A stretch of 64,000 bases of DNA, taken from Hyphococcus sp. (GTDB lineage: Bacteria > Pseudomonadota > Alphaproteobacteria > Caulobacterales > Parvularculaceae). Below, one piece after another: positions 17,673 through 26,402 of this stretch (its first letter is position 1; each line of letters starts with the position of its first letter). Both the position numbers and the translations under genes were made by a program. Where the stretch lies: assembly GCA_021776335.1 (NCBI GenBank), contig JAJFGB010000007.1:496001-560000 (forward strand). The letters are read 5' to 3'. The notes below the pieces were generated by a model. It saw only the letters and a list, made by a program, of their open reading frames with translations, searched no databases and was not told the origin of the DNA.

Positions 17673-18554
17673 ATGTGCATCTATATCATCAACAATGTCC
17701 TTCGTTGCGGCCGCATTTTCGAGCGTGCGGAGCACATCGTATTGATGTCTCTAGCCAACAACGCGAACAGCGAGGGATTTGCGCGCCCTTCAGAAGGGGA
17801 AATCGCCTGGAATTCGTGCCTTAGCGTGCGCCATGTCCGAAGAACTCTAAAACCTCTTGTGAAGATTGGCGTTGTCCAAATCTGTGTTGGCGGCGGTCGT
17901 AAAGCCAATCGGTACCAATTGAATGTAGAGTTGCTCGATGAGATGGCTGCGGCCATCAAACGCATCAAAGATAAGGCGTTGCAAGATGGTGTTGAACGCT
18001 ATGCTGTCATGGACCAGGCCGCATGCGAGATTCGTGATCAGCTGGAAGAAAACGCACGTGCATACGCGGCGCGTAAGGCGGACAGGTCGTCCGGCCAGTC
18101 GACGGGCTGGGTGCAGGAGATTCACCCCGTAAACCATGAAAGGCCGCACACCCCGGACAGTTCATCCTTCGTGCTGGGACACCATGCCGATAACGCGGAC
18201 TCCGTGTCTGATTCGACCGGACACGGCACCCGCCGAACCATCAATGAACCTTATAAAAAACCTTCTAGTGAACCACAAAAGGAACAGGTGCAGTTTTCTG
18301 TAGATGCATCACGCGTCGATAGCGTTGCTCTCGCGAGACAGCGCGCTCACCGCATTGGAGAGCTCGCAACAATGCTTAGCATGAAGGATATTGAGCTTAT
18401 CGGAAGAGCAAGCGGGCCAGGCGCCGCAGATGAAATCGCCCAAGAGGTTATAAGCGGCAAGATCGGTATCAATCAGGCAAGGAGCAAACTCTCTGTATCG
18501 TACATCGGAAAAAAAAGCGGTCCTATCGAGCCCAAGAAGGCGAGGGAGCAATGA
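17673..18554 (+). CDS. winged-helix replication-initiator-like protein
   Basis: 293 residues. Residues about 15-90 form a helix-turn-helix/winged-helix unit (AEHIVLMSLANNAN, SVRHVRRTLKPLVKIGVV, followed by a glycine-rich wing), the layout of HTH_36-type proteins found in plasmid and phage replication modules. The middle is polar and low in structure; the C-terminal part (from ALARQRAHRIGEL) is helical. The start at ATG 17673 leaves enough sequence for the first helix. Likely binds DNA for replication or control of the island; exact role uncertain. Followed by a terminator. Confidence 0.55.
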   Translation: MCIYIINNVLRCGRIFERAEHIVLMSLANNANSEGFARPSEGEIAWNSCLSVRHVRRTLKPLVKIGVVQICVGGGRKANRYQLNVELLDEMAAAIKRIKDKALQDGVERYAVMDQAACEIRDQLEENARAYAARKADRSSGQSTGWVQEIHPVNHERPHTPDSSSFVLGHHADNADSVSDSTGHGTRRTINEPYKKPSSEPQKEQVQFSVDASRVDSVALARQRAHRIGELATMLSMKDIELIGRASGPGAADEIAQEVISGKIGINQARSKLSVSYIGKKSGPIEPKKAREQ

Positions 18555-18649
18555 TCCCCGTCCTCGGCAACTATGATCAACAACGGAGCATTCACTCACG
18601 AGAAGTGCGCGCTGCCCACCGGGGGGTAGGGGGGGCTAATCTTTGGTGC

Positions 18650-18685
18650 GGCACCGGCAAAAACCGGTTGTGCCCCATTTTTTTT
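18650..18685 (+). terminator. Rho-independent terminator
   Basis: Hairpin with ACCGG/CCGGT core and GGC/GCC outer pairs round CAAAAA, followed by T8 at 18678-18685. It ends the 16813-18554 transcript. Confidence 0.75.
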
Positions 18686-18836
18686 CTTAAAGCTGGAATT
18701 CAAACCAAAAAGCCCAACTTGGCTTTTGCGGGAGGGGGGCATTCAATCTCTCCTGCGGGCAATGGCGAAACCGGGCATTCCGTAACTTCTTTCCGCGCGC
18801 AAGTTTTCGAAAACTTTTTTTTCAGGGCGGTGCGTC

Positions 18837-19103
18837 GTGAGTAAGGAACGCGTCAACAGCACCGAGGTTAAGGGCGGCCCGATTACCGCGGCGGCCGATC
18901 CAATCGGGCGATTTTTCAAGATCGCCGATGTTTGCCGCGAACTCTGCCTTAGTCGCGCGACGATTTACCGGCTCATGAAAGACACGGAAAACCCGTTTCC
19001 GCAGCCGGTGAAGATCGGCATGGCCTCGCGCTGGCTCGAATGCGATGTCATTGCCTGGAAAGAAAAACTCGCCAGCGATCGCGTCGTGTTACCCAATTCG
19101 TGA
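18837..19103 (+). CDS. AlpA-family phage-type regulator / excisionase
   Basis: 88 residues from GTG 18837. MerR-like helix-turn-helix: FFKIADVCRELCLSRATIYR, then FPQPVKIGMASRWLECDVIAW. This is the AlpA pattern (PF05930-like). Such proteins switch on integrase genes or act as recombination directionality factors for tyrosine integrases, so excision control of this island is the likely job. It stands about 6 kb from the integrase. Confidence 0.85.
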   Translation: MSKERVNSTEVKGGPITAAADPIGRFFKIADVCRELCLSRATIYRLMKDTENPFPQPVKIGMASRWLECDVIAWKEKLASDRVVLPNS

Positions 19104-19736
19104 CCCATGGGATTTTTGCGATACAATTTAACAAAGCAATTCAGGGCGATGTAATCTCCGACCTACTGATGAGAGGTTGGGCGCAAGCATTGGACCCGCG
19201 GATTCTCAGTCAAATTAGAAACTCTTCGGATCCGTTTCAGTCCATTGCATGTTATCCGTCATGGTCTTGATTTAACGGTCTCTTTTCGGATTTGGTGTTC
19301 GAATTCGTTCGGAACTGTTTTATTCAAGTGCGACGGTCTCGAATCCCAATTGACACCCCAGCCCAAATTTCTCGAAAAACTCAAGCTTAAACTGGCCCAG
19401 TTTCATGGGGGCAAGTCACCCGATCAAACCCGCGGCCGATCGACCTCATAGACTCACCGCGTCGCCAGCGCTCCCAGATTTCACTCTTTTGTTCGCTGGT
19501 GAAATATATCCGATGTCGTCGTTTCATAATCGCACCCATCTTTCCAAAAAAGATTAAAGTGTTGCAACGATCAGTTGAGCGCACCGGATGTTCCTGACCT
19601 AATGCGAATTCGCCAAGTACCGATAACGAGCGGTTATGACTTACCCCCATCGTTATTGCGGGGTATGAAGGATGGACGCCTTCAAACACCCGCAATCCAC
19701 TCACAGGCGAAAACAAAGCAAAAGGACGCTAGCCCC
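19104..19736. other. 630-bp stretch without an intact gene
   Basis: Contains the IS30 scrap at 19420-19527 and, at 19160-19175, the 16-mer GACCTACTGATGAGAG that recurs at 29445-29460. Otherwise nothing recognisable; reading frames here are short and unconvincing. Confidence 0.6.
19420..19527 (-). pseudogene. IS30-family transposase N-terminal fragment
   Basis: 36 codons from ATG 19527, reading MKRRHRIYFTSEQKSEIWER then WRRGESMRSIGRGFDR, which is the N-terminal helix-turn-helix of IS30-type transposases. Homology stops after FDR and no DDE domain follows, so only a scrap remains. Confidence 0.75.
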
Positions 19737-20105
19737 ATGCCAGTGAAGTTACTCGTCGCGATTTTATCTTGTAGCTGTTTTATTTCCTGCACACAGGCGC
19801 CTGAAAAAGCGCAAGCACCAAATAGCGATCATTTTGAAAATGCGACAATATTGTCGGTGTTGCCGCGCCCACCGGCTTCAGGCATTTTAAGCACCTGGAT
19901 CACCTTTACGGTTGCTGCCGCCAATGAAACGCAGACAGATATCTATATGCAATATTTGGGCGGCAATCAGGAAATTCCCGTAACCGGTCAGTTGTGTACT
20001 TTTTCCGTCAGCAAGATGATGATAACAGGCATTACAGTCTATGAGCGGGTGCCGACCGATAGACGGGTTTTTGTAACGCCGTCTGTTCAGTGCGCGTCGC
20101 AGTAG
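19737..20105 (+). CDS. small putative lipoprotein
   Basis: 122 residues from ATG 19737. Signal with lipobox-like FISC (LLVAILSCSCFISC), then a mature beta-rich domain with two cysteines. An upstream in-frame reading to 19575 lacks a signal and is less likely. The mature part (TILSVLPRPPASGILSTWIT onward) resembles no family I know. Confidence 0.5.
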   Translation: MPVKLLVAILSCSCFISCTQAPEKAQAPNSDHFENATILSVLPRPPASGILSTWITFTVAAANETQTDIYMQYLGGNQEIPVTGQLCTFSVSKMMITGITVYERVPTDRRVFVTPSVQCASQ

Positions 20106-20335
20106 CATGTGATGTGTGTTATAGACGCCATCAAGAAACGTCGAGCGCCTGTGAATTGGAGAAGTTTAACGTCAAGGCGTTTTGCAGACATCGGGGAAAC
20201 CGACACCGTCCTTGAGCGCTTGATCCTCACGGCCTAATTTCGACAGTGAATTGTTTTTATTTCCTGCCGGGGATTGGCTAGGCTGTGCCTCACAGACCGC
20301 CGAAAAGGGGGAGAGGCTAACGCTATGGGACCCCA

Positions 20336-20560
20336 ATGTTGCACCAAGTAAAAGATCAATACGCCTGCACGGGCGAAGATGGCCGGGACGTAACGGTCTA
20401 TGAGCTTCAGGAAACCGTAAAACAATCTCCGCTATCCGGCCCAGTGAAAAACATTGACGGCGCTAAAACCCTAGAAACGGAAGACGGCAAGGCAGTGAAC
20501 GCGCTGCCTGATGGGACTTTTAAAATTGTCGCCAGCGGGGAAATACTCACTAAGCGCTGA
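20336..20560 (+). CDS. small hypothetical protein
   Basis: 74 residues from ATG 20336. A good Shine-Dalgarno (GGGGGAGAGG) lies nearer to an out-of-frame ATG at 20325 that opens only 8 codons, so the start is not settled. Polar, likely beta-rich; no family recognised. Confidence 0.35.
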   Translation: MLHQVKDQYACTGEDGRDVTVYELQETVKQSPLSGPVKNIDGAKTLETEDGKAVNALPDGTFKIVASGEILTKR

Positions 20561-20618
20561 CTGCCTTAAAGCCCTGCAAAACGTAAATCTATTTTGATGG
20601 AAATAGCTGAGCGGAGAC

Positions 20619-21638
20619 TCAGTCGCGCTCGCACAGATAAACATGTGAAGGCGCAACTTTCTTTTGTAAAAAGAAAGGCAGTGTTAAAAACGCAGCGATC
20701 ATTTTTCTTTTCTCTATATCCGAATAATTCGCCTTCATCTTGGCAATGCCGTTGCGATCAAAAGTCTCCATAAATTGCGGATAGCGCGCGTCAGGCAAGG
20801 CTAGAAAGCTGCGCAATTTGACCAGCCCTGCGTCGTGGAGCAACCGTTCCATTTCAGATTGAGAATGCAGATATCCAGGCGGTTTTTTCGTCGCCCTTAT
20901 CTTCAAAATTTGGTTCGCCGCCCAACGCGGAAGCGCGCTGCCAAATCGGAACTCCAAATGCTCGTCATAGGCGCCCGCAAAAAGCCGCAAATTGTGTCGG
21001 TTCTTGGTGGTCAACACCAACTTGCCGCCAGGTTTCAATACCCGCTGACATTCCTTAAGCAGCTTCAAATGGAATTGCCGCGGGTGAATTTCCGAACGCC
21101 CTGCGCACCATTCCAACACGTAATTGAAGAACACAACATCAAATGAAGCATCCTTGAAGGGCAGAACGCCGTCAACGCCGCCGGCACTCACATTGACATT
21201 TTGATGTCCATCTTGCTGACAAAATAAATTGGCGAAAATCGCTTGCCCTTTGACGACATCCAATCCCTCAACATGCGCGCAGCTTTTAGCAATATGACGC
21301 GTATGCTGGCCCAAACTGGAGCCGATCTCCAGAACAATGTCTGTCGGTCGCAATTCCGGCAGCTCAATGTAGCGCCGCCGTATCTCATCGAAGAGATACG
21401 CCTTGTCGCCGCCATGAGTCTTTATGGCCTCAACACAGCCCACAGAACGGGCCGTACTGATCATTGCTTCGAGTTCGCGCTCAATCTCCATTGATTCATA
21501 ACTGGACGAGGCAAAATCGATTACGCCTTCAGTCATCTCATATTTGATTGATGGATTTTCTTTGCATACTGCATAGCCATCAACCGCGACCAGCGGCGAA
21601 TGGGTTTGCGGACATTGTATGTACTGAGAAAGGGTCAA
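20619..21638 (-). CDS. SAM-dependent methyltransferase
   Basis: 339 residues. An N-terminal Trm112-like stretch (IQCPQTHSPLVAVDGYAVC) precedes a class I methyltransferase: motif I VLEIGSSLGQHTRHI (about residue 103), acidic residue after VEGLD, motif IV SFDVVFFNYVLEW and the post-motif RVLKPGGKLVLTT. The layout resembles small-molecule or glycolipid methyltransferases with a C-terminal helical region. Substrate unknown. Transcribed toward the small gene at 20336. Confidence 0.8.
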   Translation of the reverse strand: MTLSQYIQCPQTHSPLVAVDGYAVCKENPSIKYEMTEGVIDFASSSYESMEIERELEAMISTARSVGCVEAIKTHGGDKAYLFDEIRRRYIELPELRPTDIVLEIGSSLGQHTRHIAKSCAHVEGLDVVKGQAIFANLFCQQDGHQNVNVSAGGVDGVLPFKDASFDVVFFNYVLEWCAGRSEIHPRQFHLKLLKECQRVLKPGGKLVLTTKNRHNLRLFAGAYDEHLEFRFGSALPRWAANQILKIRATKKPPGYLHSQSEMERLLHDAGLVKLRSFLALPDARYPQFMETFDRNGIAKMKANYSDIEKRKMIAAFLTLPFFLQKKVAPSHVYLCERD

Positions 21639-21711
21639 AAAATTTCTCTAACTATATGCAATTAGCGGCGCCCTTCGAGCGGCCTCGGATGAGCAAATCG
21701 CTCAATGGCTT

Positions 21712-21948
21712 TTAAAGCTTGTTCTGGATGCTTTTGACATAATGTGAGCGTCTTTGCGGATCTCTTAACAATACTCTCCCCCGCAGCCGGCTAATGGTGT
21801 CGTGCACACAGCAATTCGACAGCTTCCTATAAATTGTGTTCTTTTTTCGATCAAGGTCAAATTTCAGCCAGAGCGCCAGCCTTCCCTTTTTGATGTTCTG
21901 CTTTCGGCAAATCACCCGATCCGAGAACAACCACCTGGTCATCTGCAC
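21712..21948 (-). CDS. doubtful small basic protein downstream of XRE regulator
   Basis: 78 residues, strongly basic, begins 4 bp after the XRE stop. The spacing suggests translational coupling, but there is no good Shine-Dalgarno and no known family, so this may be noncoding. Confidence 0.3.
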   Translation of the reverse strand: MQMTRWLFSDRVICRKQNIKKGRLALWLKFDLDRKKNTIYRKLSNCCVHDTISRLRGRVLLRDPQRRSHYVKSIQNKL

Positions 21949-21952
21949 TGAG

Positions 21953-22273
21953 CTATGAATTGCTCTTCATAGATTCCGGATCGACGAGCGAAATTGCTGA
22001 TTTGAGGAACGCAGTCTTTTGCTGCGAAGATAATTTTCTGAACACGCGCAATAGGCGCTTTTCCTGAGCCGTTCTTGCCAGTGCAACGTCCTCAACGATC
22101 TCCAGTGGATCACACTCGAGGACATCGGCTAGGCGCTCCAACCATTCAACAGACAAGCTTCTATGACCATTTTCAAGATGGCTAATCTGTTGATTGCTAA
22201 ATCCTGTTGCCTCGCCGATCTGCGAAAGCGTGAGCCCTCGCGATTTGCGAAGCTCTTTCAGTCGGTTTTTCAA
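21953..22273 (-). CDS. XRE-family transcriptional regulator
   Basis: 106 residues. Helix-turn-helix at residues about 4-58: LKELRKSRGLTLSQIGEATG, FSNQQISHLENGHRSLSV and LERLADVLECDPLEIV. A short helical tail may dimerise. Divergent from the recombinase trio; two related dyads in the 148-bp gap are likely its operators, so it should repress the recombinase promoter and perhaps itself. Confidence 0.85.
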   Translation of the reverse strand: MKNRLKELRKSRGLTLSQIGEATGFSNQQISHLENGHRSLSVEWLERLADVLECDPLEIVEDVALARTAQEKRLLRVFRKLSSQQKTAFLKSAISLVDPESMKSNS

Positions 22274-22312
22274 TATATTGCCCCGGAATCGATGATTATC
22301 TATTTCTACTAT

Positions 22313-22334
22313 TTGTAGGATTACGATTCGCCTA
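22313..22334. promoter_or_regulatory. operator-like dyad, copy 1 (XRE-proximal)
   Basis: Matches copy 2 at 15 of 22 positions, sharing the half-site GTAGGA. Lies 40 bp upstream of the XRE start. Probably the weaker site. Confidence 0.5.
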
Positions 22335-22371
22335 AATATGCAAAATAAACACCAATTTCGTGGACTCTGAT

Positions 22372-22401
22372 TTGCTTTCCAACTATTAGTAGGAATATAG
22401 T
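22372..22401 (+). promoter_or_regulatory. putative promoter of recombinase trio
   Basis: TTGCTT (22372-22377), 18-bp spacer, TATAGT (22396-22401). The -10 lies inside operator copy 2, so a bound repressor would block it. Confidence 0.45.
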
Positions 22402-22408
22402 CCGACTA
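22387..22408. promoter_or_regulatory. operator-like dyad, copy 2 (recombinase-proximal)
   Basis: TAGTnGGAnTATAnTCCnACTA is palindromic at 18 of 22 positions. It overlaps the putative -10 of the recombinase promoter. Assignment to the adjacent XRE protein is inference from position. Confidence 0.6.
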
Positions 22409-22421
22409 AAGACCGGCCAAA

Positions 22422-24020
22422 TTGGTTGTCACAGTGACAAACAAGCAAACCACCGATGCGAGCGTCGCTTTAGGCTCCGTTGAAAAAAACGGGCGCAACT
22501 TTATACGCGCTGCCCAATACGTCCGGATGTCAACCGAACATCAGCGCTATTCCATTGATAATCAAAAAGCTGCAATCGACAGCTACGCCGCTCGGCGCAA
22601 TATGAAAATCGTCCGAACGTATTCAGACTCTGGCAAAAGCGGTCTCAACATCGAGGGAAGAGAAGGGCTCAAAAGACTGATTTCTGACGTAGAAGTCGAT
22701 CAAGTAGAGTTTGATGCTGTCTTGGTATTTGATGTCAGCCGATGGGGGCGCTTCCAGGATGCAGATGAAGCTGCCTACTATGAGTACATTTGTAAAAAGG
22801 CCGGGAAGCAAGTTCATTATTGTGCAGAGCAGTTTGACAATGACGGCAGTCCAATCTCAGCTATTGTGAAAGGCATAAAGCGAACAATGGCGGGGGAGTA
22901 CAGTCGGGAACTTTCTTCCAAAGTCTTCGCTGGCAAATGCAGGCTGGTGGAGATGGGCTACCGCCAAGGCGGCCCAGCGGGTTACGGCCTCAGACGTGTT
23001 CTTGTTGACGAACATGGTACGCGCAAATGCACCTTAAGTCGCAATGAACAGAAAAGCCTGCAGACAGATCGCGTGATATTAGTTCCGGGGCCCAAGTGCG
23101 AAATACGGATTGTAAATCGAATTTATCGTTGGTTTGTCGAGCAGAGGATATCAGAAGTTGAAATAGCGAGGCGGCTGAATGCTAAGGGTTTGACGACTGA
23201 CTTAGACCGGATCTGGACGGCCAGGGTTGTTCATCAGATACTGTCTAACGAGAAGTACATTGGCCATAATGTCTTCAACCGTAGTTCGCTCAAGCTGGGA
23301 CATCGCCGCGTGGATAATGCACCGGACATGTGGATCAGAGCTGAGCATGCATTTGAACCAATCGTATCGAGAGATATTTTCGATTGCGCACAAATAATTA
23401 TGAAAGAACGCAGCCAGCTTCCTTCTAACGAGGAGATGCTGGCAGACCTCCAGAAGCTGTACGAAAGGTGCGGTATTCTCTCCAGCATCGCCATCGACAA
23501 CTGTCCGGAAACACTCTGTAGCACGGCATACCGGCGTCGTTTCGGAAGCCTGCTACAAGCATATTCGCTTATCGGATTTAAGCCGGCACGAAATTATCAC
23601 TATTTCGAAGTCAACCGTAAATTGAGCGAATATCGCCCAGAGTTCTTGTTAAATCTGCAGGCCCAATTCGAAGAAACGGGCGCCACCGTATCGCGAATCC
23701 CGAAAAGCGATACTCTCAGCATCAATGACGAGTTCAAAGTGCGAGTGATCATTGCGCGACACATCACAATCGCTGGCGGTTTATCACGATGGCGCTTCCG
23801 TATCAAAGAGCGTCTTCGTAATAGTCTTACTGTGATTGTCCGAATGAATGAAGCCAATGATGTGCCGTTAGACTATTACTTGCTGCCCGATTTTGAGTTC
23901 AGTCGCCAACAAATGGACATGAGCAAGAAAAATAGCCTCGGCATTGATGCATTTAGATATGACAACCTTGAACTGCTTTTGAACATGGCTCGACGTCATA
24001 CGATTCAGGAGGCGGCATGA
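22422..24020 (+). CDS. large serine recombinase
   Basis: 532 residues counting from TTG 22422; GTG 22434 is an alternative and there is no ATG before the catalytic domain. Resolvase catalytic domain at about residues 28-175: active Ser37 in YVRMSTEHQ, then DVSRWGRF and EYSRELSSKV. The Recombinase domain (PF07508-like, about 200-310) has GGPAGYGLRR and the NEKYIGHNVFNR block. The C-terminal third is not the usual zinc-ribbon/coiled-coil type. Overlaps the first ParB gene (ATGA). Likely moves the element carrying this trio or rearranges DNA for it. Start uncertain, fold firm. Confidence 0.88.
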   Translation: MVVTVTNKQTTDASVALGSVEKNGRNFIRAAQYVRMSTEHQRYSIDNQKAAIDSYAARRNMKIVRTYSDSGKSGLNIEGREGLKRLISDVEVDQVEFDAVLVFDVSRWGRFQDADEAAYYEYICKKAGKQVHYCAEQFDNDGSPISAIVKGIKRTMAGEYSRELSSKVFAGKCRLVEMGYRQGGPAGYGLRRVLVDEHGTRKCTLSRNEQKSLQTDRVILVPGPKCEIRIVNRIYRWFVEQRISEVEIARRLNAKGLTTDLDRIWTARVVHQILSNEKYIGHNVFNRSSLKLGHRRVDNAPDMWIRAEHAFEPIVSRDIFDCAQIIMKERSQLPSNEEMLADLQKLYERCGILSSIAIDNCPETLCSTAYRRRFGSLLQAYSLIGFKPARNYHYFEVNRKLSEYRPEFLLNLQAQFEETGATVSRIPKSDTLSINDEFKVRVIIARHITIAGGLSRWRFRIKERLRNSLTVIVRMNEANDVPLDYYLLPDFEFSRQQMDMSKKNSLGIDAFRYDNLELLLNMARRHTIQEAA

Positions 24021-24919
24021 TGGCTGACAATCCGGTTAATCAAGTCAAGTTGATTGCAATAGACGAAATTCACATTCTAAACCCGCGTGAGCGAAACAAG
24101 GCAAAGTTTCAGAATGTGGTTGATAGCATTGCCGCGGTTGGTCTTAAGCGACCTATAAAGGTTAGCGTCAGGCCGCCTTCTCCCGGTAACATCGATAAGA
24201 AATATAATCTTGTATGCGGCCAGGGGCGTCTTGAAGCATTTCTCCAGCTTGGTGAATCCAAAATCCCTGCAATCGTGGTCGATCTGTCAAAAGAAGAGTG
24301 CTACCTGCAAAGCTTGGTTGAAAACCTTGCACGACGAAATCACGCCCCTATTGAGCTCGTTCGCGATTTCGCCCGACTTGCCGAGCACGGTTACACCGTT
24401 ACAGAAATAGCAAAAAAAACAGGCCTCTGTCGCAAATACGTTTTGGGCATGCTGCGTTTGAATAAGTATGGCGAAGAACGCTTAATGGCCGCGGTCGAAA
24501 AGGGGGAAATTCCCGTTTATATCGCTGTGGACATAGCCACCACGAAAAACCAAAGTGCACAAGCCGCCTTAACCCGTGCATACGAGCGCAATGACCTAAG
24601 GGGGGGCAAGCTTCAATCGGCTATTCGAGTAATTCGGGTGCGAGAACGAAGGGGCAAAAAAATCGTCCGCGGCGGTCGCAAAGACAAACGCACCTACAAT
24701 TCACGTGCGATTGTAACCGAATATAAGCGCGAGACTGAACGTCAGAGAGTTTTGATCAGGCGTGCAAATGTAACGGAAACGAGACTTACAGTACTAAAGG
24801 GCGCACTGCAGGCTTTGCTTGCTGATGAGAATTTTGCAACCCTTCTCCACGCCGAAGGTCTAGACAGCATGCCAAGCCAAGTAGCGGAGTTGGTTGAAGC
24901 GCAAGCGGAAGCATCATGA
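24017..24919 (+). CDS. ParB/RepB-like protein 1
   Basis: 300 residues; ATG overlaps the recombinase stop. N-terminal ParB/Srx fold (about 5-105) with VCGQGRLEAFLQLGE and the ENLARRNHAPIEL block; a helix-turn-helix follows (YTVTEIAKKTGLCRKYVLGM). The C-terminal half fits the RepB C-terminal domain type (PF07506). In ParB the N-domain binds CTP and slides on DNA; whether this one does is unknown. No ParA/RepA ATPase is present nearby, so classical partition is doubtful. Confidence 0.82.
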   Translation: MMADNPVNQVKLIAIDEIHILNPRERNKAKFQNVVDSIAAVGLKRPIKVSVRPPSPGNIDKKYNLVCGQGRLEAFLQLGESKIPAIVVDLSKEECYLQSLVENLARRNHAPIELVRDFARLAEHGYTVTEIAKKTGLCRKYVLGMLRLNKYGEERLMAAVEKGEIPVYIAVDIATTKNQSAQAALTRAYERNDLRGGKLQSAIRVIRVRERRGKKIVRGGRKDKRTYNSRAIVTEYKRETERQRVLIRRANVTETRLTVLKGALQALLADENFATLLHAEGLDSMPSQVAELVEAQAEAS

Positions 24920-25812
24920 ATAAAATCGATATTGCATTTGAGGTTGAGTGTCTAATGCAACCAATTTCGCATCTCGTTCCATCAAAACTTATTACCCCTG
25001 GAATCAAGTACGCCAAGAAGTTTCGTAGGGTTGCAGAATCTATCAACGAAGTCGGTATTGTTGAACCCTTGGTGGTCTACCCAGTTCAAGGCAAAAAAAG
25101 CCAGTATCTAGTGCTTGATGGGAATCTACGGCTTGAAGCGCTAAAAGATCTGGGTTGGAGTGAAGCGCCTTGCCTCATCTCGAAGGATGACGAAGCATTT
25201 ACCTACAACAAACACCTAAATCGCCTCAACAGCGTTCAAGAGCACCATATGATCTTACGTGCGATCAAAAATGGCGTTTCCGAAGCGCGTATCGCGCGAG
25301 CGCTGGGAATAAAAGTCGCCTCCATACGCCGCAAGAGCCGACTATTAGAAGGTATTTGCCCTGAAGTAGTAGCAATATTCAAAAACGCCCAGTTCTCCTC
25401 TGAAACATCTGCAATATTGAGGCGCCTGAAACCGGTCAGGCAAATTGAGGTAGCGGAGCTAATGCGTGCGATGAATAATTTTACGGTGTCGTATGCAAAA
25501 GCGCTCTTTCTTGCAACACAATCCAATCAGCTTGTAGACCCCGATGAGAAGAAACCTGTCAGGGGAATTACGACCGATGAACACGAGCATATGGAACAGG
25601 AAATGGAATCTCTTCGGCGCGATATAAAGGCCGTAGAGGAAAATTATGGGGCACATATGCTATTGTTAGTAGTTGCAAACGGATTTGTCGGCCGAATCCT
25701 TGGTAATTCTCGTATCTCTAAGTACGTCGGACGCAACCATCCTGACATATTCAACAGTCTAACGTCGCTGCAAGAGAGTATTGATGGTGATATGGGCGTC
25801 GCTGCGGAATGA
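24916..25812 (+). CDS. ParB/RepB-like protein 2
   Basis: 298 residues; ATG overlaps the preceding stop. ParB N-domain with YLVLDGNLRLEALKDLG in place of the usual G-x-R-R-xxA box; the ENL.R block reads HLNRLNSVQEHHMI. A helix-turn-helix follows (GVSEARIARALGIKVASIRR) and then a RepB C-terminal-type helical region. It is paralogous to the protein encoded just upstream. The three overlapping genes look like one translational unit under the XRE operator. Confidence 0.82.
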   Translation: MNKIDIAFEVECLMQPISHLVPSKLITPGIKYAKKFRRVAESINEVGIVEPLVVYPVQGKKSQYLVLDGNLRLEALKDLGWSEAPCLISKDDEAFTYNKHLNRLNSVQEHHMILRAIKNGVSEARIARALGIKVASIRRKSRLLEGICPEVVAIFKNAQFSSETSAILRRLKPVRQIEVAELMRAMNNFTVSYAKALFLATQSNQLVDPDEKKPVRGITTDEHEHMEQEMESLRRDIKAVEENYGAHMLLLVVANGFVGRILGNSRISKYVGRNHPDIFNSLTSLQESIDGDMGVAAE

Positions 25813-26402
25813 CGCCGGACACGCGGAGTTTTTTGGTTGTGGCCGTGAGGCTTCGGCTAAGCGTTTTGGGCGTGGCTGGATAAGTCTCCGAAACAGGAAC
25901 AAGCGTGCTACAATAACTAGAATTCCGCGACACGCGGACTACATATCAGTCTGTTGGTCGTCGGGTAGTTCATAACCATCAACAACTTGGAAATTGTGGG
26001 TCGATGAAGTCGAGCGGTGGGTGCGCCGCGGGTGAGGGGACCATCAATCAACTCAGTGCTCCGAAGGTAAATCAGCTAGCAAAAACCGGTCTTTGGTAAA
26101 AAGACTTGCTACATTTCGGGGTGTAAGGGTCTGCTTATTGACCAGATGGAAGTTTGGCGAATGGCCAAAATTCGCCAGATGCGGACATTGCTTGCAATTT
26201 TGCGAACGACCGTTTTGGGGCGAAAAGTGGACTTTCAGCTCACGTCCCCCATCGAGGATGTTCAACTAGTGAACAGAACGACCTTCAGAGCAGACGCTGC
26301 GTTGCCAATATTGCTTTCAGAATGTCTTCCGAGCGTCGCTGTCCGTAAGCCCGCGACATGATTGACACCACCAAGTCGAAGTCAGGAATCACATAAATTT
26401 TG
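25813..26402. other. 590-bp gap without a gene
   Basis: No supported coding region. Holds two copies of GACACGCGGA (25818, 25929) and one copy of an 18-mer (26205-26222) that returns at 28068. It reads like decayed mobile DNA. Confidence 0.5.
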
